53,545 nt of DNA, from the NCBI GenBank assembly GCA_021775095.1, contig JAJFII010000086.1:1-53545 (forward strand), given 5' to 3'. A program made the translations under genes and the position numbers. The notes under the pieces are model-generated. The model ran no database searches, was not told the DNA's origin, and saw only the letters and a list, made by a program, of their open reading frames with translations. Numbering within the stretch: position 1 is the first letter of the stretch; each line of letters opens with the position of its first letter. Shown here one piece after another: positions 26,264 through 32,410 of the stretch. This DNA comes from Rhodospirillales bacterium. GTDB taxonomy: Bacteria; Pseudomonadota; Alphaproteobacteria; Rhodospirillales; Casp-alpha2.

Positions 26264-26842
26264 TTGACCGCCTGGATTAAAATGATTGCCGATGACGAAG
26301 CCAGTGATGAACTGCTCGACACTCTCAAACTGGCGCGCACGCCGCACGGCACCGTCGACAATGTAATGCGTGTCCATTCCCTGCGGCCAAACACCATGAA
26401 AGGCCATGTGGTGCTCTATCGCGCGGCCCTGCATGACGACAGCAACACCCTACCGGAATGGCTGCAGGAAACCATCAGTTCCTACGTATCGATCTTAAAT
26501 AAATGCCCATATTCCCTGGCCAACCACTGGGCCAATGCGCGGCATTTGATTGGCGAGCCAAAACGTGCCGACGCCATCGAAAAAGCCCTGCACAGGCAAA
26601 AACCCGAGGACGCCTTCGACGGGGCGGAACTGGCGTTGCTGGTTTATGCGGAAAAACTGACCCTGTCGCCGGGGGCAATGATCAAAAGCGATGTGGAAAC
26701 CCTGCGGGCACTGGGCGTCGATGACGGTCAAATTCTCGAAGCCAACCAAATTATTTGTTATTTTAACTATGTAAACCGCACCTTGAATGGCCTCGGTGTT
26801 TCCACGGATGGGGATATTGTCGGTTATTACCAGGGAACTTAA
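26264..26842 (+). CDS. carboxymuconolactone-decarboxylase/AhpD-like protein
   Basis: A 192-residue helical protein of the 'peroxidase-related' CMD family. The conserved region reads VSILNKCPYSLANHWANARHL. Family members normally have CxxC followed by a histidine (CPYC..H). Here the second cysteine is serine while the histidine remains, so classic AhpD-type disulfide chemistry is doubtful. I prefer a TTG start at 26264: GGGAG lies seven bases upstream, and the protein then begins TAWIKMI as homologues do. An ATG at 26222 in the same frame would add 14 residues. It lies between the transporter and the oxygenase. Confidence 0.75.
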   Translation: MTAWIKMIADDEASDELLDTLKLARTPHGTVDNVMRVHSLRPNTMKGHVVLYRAALHDDSNTLPEWLQETISSYVSILNKCPYSLANHWANARHLIGEPKRADAIEKALHRQKPEDAFDGAELALLVYAEKLTLSPGAMIKSDVETLRALGVDDGQILEANQIICYFNYVNRTLNGLGVSTDGDIVGYYQGT

Positions 26843-26854
26843 TTATTGCAATAT

Positions 26855-26879
26855 ATGCATTTAGTTTATTACTATGCAA
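26855..26879. promoter_or_regulatory. putative operator, copy B (shared 25-bp motif)
   Basis: A 25-bp site ATGCAT...TATGCAA located 30 bp before the oxygenase gene. It matches the minus-strand reading of 24540-24564 at 18 of 25 positions. It suggests an internal promoter here co-regulated with the transporter. Confidence 0.45.
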
Positions 26880-26909
26880 CATTCTTAAATCCCTTACCGG
26901 GGCATACCC

Positions 26910-27872
26910 ATGGCCTATGCACAAGCCAAACGCATCGATGACGGAACCATTCCGATTGTTGATATTTCCCCCTTGCGGAGTGGCGAGAACCCACAGGCCG
27001 TCGCCCAGGCTTTGCATGGGGCCAGTCAGGGGCTGGGGTTTATCTATATCAAGGGACACGGAATCCCAACCCCGCTTATCGACGCCGCGCGGCAAAGCGC
27101 CTATGGGTTTTTTCATGGCACGGAACAGCAGAAACAGACGGTAAGGATCTCCAAGCAACACCGGGGTTGGCTGGCACCGGGTGGCGCAAAAATGCAAGAC
27201 GACGCAAAGGCCGATCTTAAAGAAAGTTTTATCTGGGCAATTGATGACGGCGGTCAAAAACCCGATGGCCACGCTTTACGTGGCGAAAATCAGTGGCCAC
27301 TGTGGGCACCGGACATGCAGGCTCATGCCATGGCCTATTTTCACCAAGCCCACGACGTCGCTTGTTGTCTGATGCGCGGTTTTGCCCTGGGTCTGGGACG
27401 TGAAGAAAACTTTTTTCTGCAATCCTGCACGGCGCCCCTGAGCCGCATGTCCTATGTTTATTATCCAGAGCAACCGGAAGAATTGGGGGAGCGGCAATTT
27501 GGCGTCGGGCCGCATACGGACTTTGGTGTCTTGACCGTCCTGTGCCAGGATTCCGTTGGCGGATTGCAGGTTGAAGATATTAATGGCGAATGGCTCCATG
27601 CGCCGCCCCTCGCCGACACGTTAATTGTCAATGTTGGCGATTTGTTGTCGCGCTGGACCGATGGTGCTTATAAATCCACGCCGCACCGGGTGGTCAACAG
27701 CTCCGGCCAGGAACGGTTGTCCCTGGTCCTGGCCTTTGATCCGAACCCGGAAACCCGGATCGACGCCCGTGATCTGTTTGGCCCGTCGCACCAGGCGGCA
27801 CAGCCCCCGATCACCTGCGGTGATTATTTAACCTGGCGCTTCAAAAAAGCCTTTTTCTATCGAAATGAATAG
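26910..27872 (+). CDS. 2-oxoglutarate/Fe(II)-dependent oxygenase (isopenicillin-N-synthase family)
   Basis: A 320-residue cytosolic oxygenase with the two-part DIOX_N/2OG-FeII_Oxy layout. The N-terminal part includes PIVDISPL and GFIYIKGHGIP. The iron ligands are His202 and Asp204 (GPHTDFG) and His259 (STPHRVVN). Arg269 and Ser271 (RLSLV) would bind 2-oxoglutarate. The family hydroxylates, demethylates or cyclises small molecules. Here it probably attacks the imported compound or an intermediate before or after SoxBDAG; substrate unknown. The 3' end overlaps the regulator gene by 8 bp. Confidence 0.92.
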   Translation: MAYAQAKRIDDGTIPIVDISPLRSGENPQAVAQALHGASQGLGFIYIKGHGIPTPLIDAARQSAYGFFHGTEQQKQTVRISKQHRGWLAPGGAKMQDDAKADLKESFIWAIDDGGQKPDGHALRGENQWPLWAPDMQAHAMAYFHQAHDVACCLMRGFALGLGREENFFLQSCTAPLSRMSYVYYPEQPEELGERQFGVGPHTDFGVLTVLCQDSVGGLQVEDINGEWLHAPPLADTLIVNVGDLLSRWTDGAYKSTPHRVVNSSGQERLSLVLAFDPNPETRIDARDLFGPSHQAAQPPITCGDYLTWRFKKAFFYRNE

Positions 27873-28473
27873 TCCCTTGAATTCCGAAACCTTAAACGAC
27901 GACCAGTCGACAGATATCGCCATAGGTTCTGCCCTGCGTGATTTGCGCCACGCCCAGGAATTAACGGCGCGACGGCTGGCGGAAATATCGGATGTCTCGG
28001 CGGCGATGATTAGCCGCATCGAAAACGGTCAGACATCGGCCTCCATTTCGACCCTCAGCGCCCTGGCCCGGGCCCTCGATGTGCCGCTGGTCAGTCTGTT
28101 TCGCGATACCACCTTAAACCATGCCGACTTCACCCACGTAAAAGCCGGTGAGGGTTTGGTCTCGACCCGATTGGTCGATGGCCATAACCACGATTTTATC
28201 AATTTGTCCTTTCACAGCCGCCGCGGCCTGCAATTCGAGGCCCGTAAGGTCACCCTGGTTCGGCAAAAGGCCAAACCGCCGTCCTATGTGGGCCATGGGG
28301 TTGTTTTTGTGCATGCCTTGGCGGGCGAGGCGCTTTATGGCTATGGACAACGGGAATTCCTGCTTAAGGTTGGCGACAGCCTAAGTCTGGATGCGGAGCT
28401 CAATCACGGATTTCGGAAAGTCATAACGCCTGAGTTTACTTTCCTGACGGTCCAGGCAGAAAGAAAACGTTGA
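27865..28473 (+). CDS. XRE-cupin transcriptional regulator
   Basis: A 202-residue regulator with an N-terminal helix-turn-helix (ALRDLRHAQELTARRLAEISDVSAAMISRIENG, residues about 17-53) and a C-terminal cupin domain (residues about 115-195) that usually senses a pathway metabolite. It lies within the operon, overlapping the oxygenase upstream and the M29-like gene downstream (TGATG). It is thus the likely local regulator, with the two 25-bp sites at 24540 and 26855 as candidate targets. Activator or repressor status cannot be told. Confidence 0.92.
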   Translation: MNSPLNSETLNDDQSTDIAIGSALRDLRHAQELTARRLAEISDVSAAMISRIENGQTSASISTLSALARALDVPLVSLFRDTTLNHADFTHVKAGEGLVSTRLVDGHNHDFINLSFHSRRGLQFEARKVTLVRQKAKPPSYVGHGVVFVHALAGEALYGYGQREFLLKVGDSLSLDAELNHGFRKVITPEFTFLTVQAERKR

Positions 28474-29579
28474 TGTCAAATTCCGATCTTGCCGAGGGGT
28501 CCAGAAACCTGCTGGTCGACTGCGCCGCCCTTAAACCCGGAAATTCCCTGCTGATTGTCCAGGAAAACCCGGACCTCGGCTGGTATGATCAGGAAATAAC
28601 CGAGGCCCTTAAAACCGCCGCGCAACACCTTGGTGCCAGGCCGACGGTCCTCCCGGTGGGACCACCGGAGAATGATCGCGATCCGGGTATCACCAAAGCC
28701 ATCCGTGATCACGATTGCACGGTTTTTTTAGCCCGACTGGGTGACCAGGACCGATTTTCCGAAACCGAACCCGGGCATAACAGTGTGATGTGTTATGCCA
28801 GGGACTGTCAGATGCTGGCCTCCGCCTACGGGCGGGCGTCATTTCAGGCCTTCAAACAGCTCAAGGACGCGGTTAACGAGATCCTTATTGCCGCCAGACA
28901 GATCAAAATTACCTGCCCCCTGGGGACCAGACTGGTCGGATCCGTACCCGACGCTGCGCCGGAAATGGCCGCCGATGTTGGCCTGCAGCGGTTTCCCCTG
29001 GGCGTGCCCGCACCGGTAATGGCCGATGAATTTTCCGGCCGGGTTGCCCTTGCCCATTACCTGACGCCCACCGGATCGAAGGTTTATGATCCGGCCTTTG
29101 TTAAACTGGAAGGGACGTCCTTTGCCCATGTCAAACGCGGCCAGATTAGCGGATTTGAAGGCATTGGTCCGGACTTGGCGCGGATCGAAAAGCATTATGA
29201 CGGGGTTTCTCGAGATTTGGCCATTGCCCGCAATCACGTGCATTCCTGGCACGCTGGCATTCATCCGGGCTGCAGTTATCCCGACTCTGCCGCCGACAAC
29301 CCGGACCGCTGGTCCAACAGTGTCTTTACAAATCCACGGTTTTTACACGTCCATACCTGCGGCAGTTATGCACCGGGGGAAATTTGCTGGATGGTGCTCG
29401 ACCCGACGGTCTCGATTGATGGCCTTAAGCTTTGGGACCGCGGTCGCCTGCGACTTGACGCCTGCGAAAAAACCCGCTTGTGGTTAGTCGCCTGGCCGGA
29501 CCTGCAACCCTTGTTCGACCATCCGGCCCAGGCCATCGGCCTGCCGACGGAAAATATCACCGCCGAAATTTTACCGTAG
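28473..29579 (+). CDS. M29-like metalloenzyme (aminopeptidase T / NicX-like)
   Basis: A 368-residue protein resembling the M29 aminopeptidase fold, which also includes 2,5-dihydroxypyridine 5,6-dioxygenase (NicX). Histidine-rich segments suited to metal binding are visible at NHVHSWHAGIHPGCSYPDS and FLHVHTCGSYAPGEICWMV (residues about 250-310). The N-terminal half looks Rossmann-like (GNSLLIVQENPDLGWYD). Peptidase versus ring-cleaving dioxygenase cannot be decided by eye. It is the last gene of the plus-strand arm and is coupled to the regulator by TGATG. I see no terminator immediately after it. Confidence 0.7.
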   Translation: MSNSDLAEGSRNLLVDCAALKPGNSLLIVQENPDLGWYDQEITEALKTAAQHLGARPTVLPVGPPENDRDPGITKAIRDHDCTVFLARLGDQDRFSETEPGHNSVMCYARDCQMLASAYGRASFQAFKQLKDAVNEILIAARQIKITCPLGTRLVGSVPDAAPEMAADVGLQRFPLGVPAPVMADEFSGRVALAHYLTPTGSKVYDPAFVKLEGTSFAHVKRGQISGFEGIGPDLARIEKHYDGVSRDLAIARNHVHSWHAGIHPGCSYPDSAADNPDRWSNSVFTNPRFLHVHTCGSYAPGEICWMVLDPTVSIDGLKLWDRGRLRLDACEKTRLWLVAWPDLQPLFDHPAQAIGLPTENITAEILP

Positions 29580-29892
29580 GTCCCATCCGATCGGTTATTA
29601 TTTACGGTGGCGCTGAGCACCTCTTTGATTGCGCCATAACCGGCACAGCGCCCTTTGCCTATCCAGCACTTCATACCGCTGGATTTGGCTGCCAACCAGG
29701 GCAGGGCCACTAACCGCAAAAAAAGTGGCAAAATACAAAAAGTCCTATCCCGGTATGCAGGTCTGCGAAAAACACGATCGCAAAACGAAGGTGAATTTTA
29801 AGATGCCTGGCCGGACTTTCCGAAGGGAATAAGCCACCCGCGTTTAAGGCCCTCGATTAAAACCCGCCTTTCGTCATCGCGGACGGGTCGTA
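29580..29892. other. 313-bp gap without a recognised gene
   Basis: Short frames exist on both strands. One plus-strand reading (29629-29832) ends in a basic stretch (AKKVAKYKKSYPG-like) but has no ribosome site. Nothing is recognisable. The gap marks the border between the catabolic locus and a patch of small genes. Confidence 0.5.
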
Positions 29893-30096
29893 TTATTTCC
29901 AGACTTTTCCGTCAATTAGATATGTCGGCCAGTTACATTCTTCCCGATACAACGATCGTGCGGCTTTATCGAAGGCGTCCCTATCTTTTATGGCCATAGG
30001 CGGGAGCAATTGAAACCATTCTTCAAGTGTTGATTTCTCAACCGCACGGGAAGGGGCCGAGAACATCAGAAGAGACAGGAGTATAAATAATCTCAT
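29893..30096 (-). CDS. small secreted protein, unknown
   Basis: A 67-residue protein with a plausible signal peptide (MRLFILLSLLMFSAPSRA) and a 49-residue mature part with one cysteine (REECNWPTYLIDGKVWK). No Shine-Dalgarno sequence is evident, and I do not recognise a family. It lies downstream of, and in the same direction as, two small genes (30238, 30465). Confidence 0.45.
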   Translation of the reverse strand: MRLFILLSLLMFSAPSRAVEKSTLEEWFQLLPPMAIKDRDAFDKAARSLYREECNWPTYLIDGKVWK

Positions 30097-30172
30097 TTCG
30101 CGAGATGAACCGAAACCGACATGGAATTAAAAAAATAAAATGGCCTGGAAATTACACCGCAGAAATGTTTAA

Positions 30173-30190
30173 GGCTCTCCGAAGAGAGCC
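30173..30190 (-). terminator. UUCG-loop hairpin after the coiled-coil gene
   Basis: On the minus strand GGCTCTC and GAGAGCC pair around a TTCG tetraloop, one of the most stable RNA loops. It sits about 47 bases past the stop at 30238. The following sequence is only moderately T-rich, so termination may be partial. Confidence 0.6.
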
Positions 30191-30237
30191 CAGGCGCAGA
30201 AGCGCAGGCCATAAAGGCAAGGAGTTATACAGTTTGG

Positions 30238-30459
30238 CTATTGCGCCGGTAACAGATCCAGACGGTTTTCGACACGCTCAAGGCGAGCGTCAATACGATC
30301 CAGTCGAACTGAAAGGCTTGCATATTGTTTAGACTGTCCGGCCATCTGTTCTTCGAGGATGCCGAAACGAGTTTTAACGTCGCGCATGTCTTCAGCGTTC
30401 CGGTCCACTTTGTCCCGGATGTGCCTAAGGTGTTCAACAATGAGGCTATCTTGGGCCAT
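30238..30459 (-). CDS. small coiled-coil protein
   Basis: A 73-residue, highly charged helical protein with heptad spacing (LRHIRDKVDRNAEDMRDVK and LDRIDARLERVENRL). Similar short coiled-coil proteins occur beside small XRE regulators in alphaproteobacterial mobile regions. Function unknown. It starts 5 bp after the stop of the regulator gene, so the two are co-transcribed. Confidence 0.6.
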   Translation of the reverse strand: MAQDSLIVEHLRHIRDKVDRNAEDMRDVKTRFGILEEQMAGQSKQYASLSVRLDRIDARLERVENRLDLLPAQ

Positions 30460-30464
30460 TGCTC

Positions 30465-30701
30465 TTATTTACGCTCATTCGTTGGGTTTTTCAACCGGAC
30501 GCCGGGGCCGCCGCCGTTTTCGGGTAGGAAAATAACATATTGCTCAAGTGTTACTTTTATCAGTGCGAGGGTTGCCTTCGTCGCTTTACCGCGCTCTGCG
30601 CTGTTTAGCGTATTTTTATGTAATCCAGTTGCCTTGGCTAAATCGGAGTTAGACCAATTGAGTGCTGCTTTCGCCATGCGTATTTGTTCAGGTTCTATCA
30701 T
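30465..30701 (-). CDS. short XRE-type HTH regulator
   Basis: A 78-residue protein that is almost entirely a helix-turn-helix (QIRMAKAALNWSNSDLAKATGLHKNTLNSAERG, residues 6-38), followed by a LYVIFLP-like strand (EQYVIFLPENGGGPGVRLK). This C-terminal GGGPGVRL pattern is typical of small alphaproteobacterial phage or plasmid-type regulators. A near-palindrome lies just upstream (30714-30737), suggesting autoregulation. Confidence 0.8.
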   Translation of the reverse strand: MIEPEQIRMAKAALNWSNSDLAKATGLHKNTLNSAERGKATKATLALIKVTLEQYVIFLPENGGGPGVRLKNPTNERK

Positions 30702-30713
30702 TAGGAATTAATA

Positions 30714-30737
30714 GTTCAACCCAATTAATGGGTCAAC
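30714..30737. promoter_or_regulatory. near-palindromic operator candidate
   Basis: GTTCAACCCA and TGGGTCAAC face each other around an ATTAAT core, 13 bp before the XRE start. This is a good candidate for the regulator's own operator and perhaps also controls the plus-strand small gene at 30800. Confidence 0.45.
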
Positions 30738-30799
30738 GACACAATTATTAGTTTTATGGCACATTTCGTTAAACCTATATTTGTGTCATCAGCACATTT

Positions 30800-30985
30800 A
30801 TGGGAGACCTCTCCTTGTCCATCTATTCAGCACCCAAGTTAAAAACCGATGCGGAACAAGACAAAGCCTTCCAGGCGCTGCGCAAGGAACTGGGTGCCCA
30901 ACGTGAAGCCCGTGGCGGCAAGGTCATAGGCACCCGTGGCTCGGATTGGTTCACGAATTCAAAGGCCAGCGGTGGCAGGTTGTGA
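30800..30985 (+). CDS. small hypothetical protein
   Basis: A 61-residue charged protein (LKTDAEQDKAFQALRKELGAQREARGGKVIGTRG within it), with no recognised family. A TTG at 30815 after GGGAG is an alternative start. It is followed immediately by a 37-codon frame (30987-31100, beginning MDTVTIETTQPWTF). Broken frames around it with protein-like ends (DIQGEKVIKNRDL) suggest remnants of a larger, decayed element. Confidence 0.4.
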   Translation: MGDLSLSIYSAPKLKTDAEQDKAFQALRKELGAQREARGGKVIGTRGSDWFTNSKASGGRL

Positions 30986-31100
30986 GATGGACACAGTAAC
31001 GATTGAAACCACGCAACCTTGGACATTCAGGGCGAGAAGGTCATCAAAAACCGTGACCTATAGGCAACGTCATCCACTTGGTCCTTATGATATTCTTTGA

Positions 31101-31634
31101 TCAGGGGTGGTTTTTCTCGGCCTGTTGTTTTTGAATATCGGCTGGCCAGGTACTTTTGATAAAGGCCAGTACGGCCCAGATGTCCTGGTCGTTGAGCCGA
31201 TCAGCAAAGGCCGGCATGCCACTTTTTTTGCCGTCCGGCATCAGTGCCTGGCCGCCGCCACGGGTATAGTCGAACAGCTCCTGATCACTGTGATGCCAGG
31301 AATGGCCGGCGGCGGCGTGCGGTGGTGCCGGCAGCAATCCATCGGCCTTGCGGGTTCTCCAGTTTGCCTGGCCCTGCAAATTGTTACCGTGGCATTCGGC
31401 GCATTGGGCGTTGTACACCTGGGAGCCGTATACCACCTGGTTTCGGTTGGTCGCGTCGGCCGTGCCTGTGGGGCCTCGAACCGTATTTTTGATGAACCGG
31501 CCAAGGGTTTCATAGATGCCGCTTTTTGCATAGGGCAGGTCCGGGTCGACGCTTTGGCGCAACACATTGCCGCCGCCGAAAGCCATCAGGCAGAGCGCCG
31601 TAAATCCCAGAAATGCCGGTACTTTTTTTTTCAA
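31101..31634 (-). CDS. exported class I cytochrome c
   Basis: A 177-residue periplasmic or membrane-anchored c-type cytochrome. An N-terminal signal or anchor (VPAFLGFTALCLMAFGGGNV) precedes the haem motif CAECH at residues 78-82. A likely axial methionine lies in KSGMPAFADRL (Met140). The domain ends with the usual WAVLAFIKSTWP helix. The start is a TTG at 31634; no ATG fits. It follows the DUF6460-like gene by 12 bp. Electron donor and acceptor are unknown. Confidence 0.85.
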   Translation of the reverse strand: MKKKVPAFLGFTALCLMAFGGGNVLRQSVDPDLPYAKSGIYETLGRFIKNTVRGPTGTADATNRNQVVYGSQVYNAQCAECHGNNLQGQANWRTRKADGLLPAPPHAAAGHSWHHSDQELFDYTRGGGQALMPDGKKSGMPAFADRLNDQDIWAVLAFIKSTWPADIQKQQAEKNHP

Positions 31635-31646
31635 CGCCGTCCCGCG

Positions 31647-31895
31647 TTATTTGCCACGCGCCTTATTGAGAAAAAAGAAAATCAACCAGATCGGCACCAC
31701 AACCACCGCCCCCAGGAGGACATATTTGACGCCCCATTCGACGACCCGGGCGACAACACTGAAAATACTTTGTACCGTATCACCAAAATTGGCCAAAAGT
31801 TCCGTCGGGTCAATTTCGAAAAAACTCAATAAAACGCCGATGACAAAGGAAAACAGCAGTACCTTAATGAGCGAATCTTTTATCTGTGCCGGCAT
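31647..31895 (-). CDS. DUF6460-like small membrane protein
   Basis: An 82-residue protein with two hydrophobic segments (VLLFSFVIGVLLSFF and YVLLGAVVVVPIWLIFFFL) and a central amphipathic part, ending in a basic NKARGK. It resembles the DUF6460 proteins of alphaproteobacteria. The ATG at 31895 has GGGGA five bases upstream. It lies between a thioesterase and a cytochrome gene. Function unknown. Confidence 0.65.
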   Translation of the reverse strand: MPAQIKDSLIKVLLFSFVIGVLLSFFEIDPTELLANFGDTVQSIFSVVARVVEWGVKYVLLGAVVVVPIWLIFFFLNKARGK

Positions 31896-31971
31896 GAAGT
31901 CCCCAGTATACACCCAGTGAATTTTGCCAGCCTACACGATAGGAATGGTCCATGAAAAGCCGATAAAAAGG

Positions 31972-32406
31972 TTATTTTGGCCATAATACCATTTGCGTAC
32001 AGCGAAATAACGCCAGGGTTTTGCCGGTTGCCCGAGCCGTCACCACAGCGTCCCAGACCTGGGTAGTTCTGCCGCTGTGGGCGGCCGTCGCGACGCACTC
32101 CAGGGTTCCTTCGGTGACCGTTGCCAAATGGTTGCTTTTAAGTTCGATGGTCGTGAAATTATCCGCCCCCTGTGGCAGGTGGGCAATGGTGGCGCCGCCA
32201 CAACTGGAATCGGCCAGGGCAATGATCGCTGCCGCATGGAGAAAGCCGTTGGGTGCCAAATGATCCGACTGCACCGCCATATGGGTATGGACAACACCGC
32301 TCTCGATGCGGTCAAAGTGAACCCCCATCAGGGCGATAAATGAACCGGTTGCTCGGTCGTTCATGAATTGTGGCGTAACATCGGGTCTTAACTGCGGGCC
32401 GGCCAT
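31972..32406 (-). CDS. PaaI-type hotdog thioesterase
   Basis: A 144-residue single-hotdog acyl-CoA thioesterase. The substrate-side helix region reads LAPNGFLHAAAIIALADSSCGGATIAHLP, with the NG and HAAA pattern of PaaI/YbgC-like enzymes. The TTIELKSNHLA strand follows. Acyl substrate unknown. It starts 4 bp after the uvrA stop, so it is expressed at least partly from the uvrA transcript. A 76-bp gap precedes the DUF6460-like gene. Confidence 0.85.
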   Translation of the reverse strand: MAGPQLRPDVTPQFMNDRATGSFIALMGVHFDRIESGVVHTHMAVQSDHLAPNGFLHAAAIIALADSSCGGATIAHLPQGADNFTTIELKSNHLATVTEGTLECVATAAHSGRTTQVWDAVVTARATGKTLALFRCTQMVLWPK

Positions 32407-32410
32407 GGCC

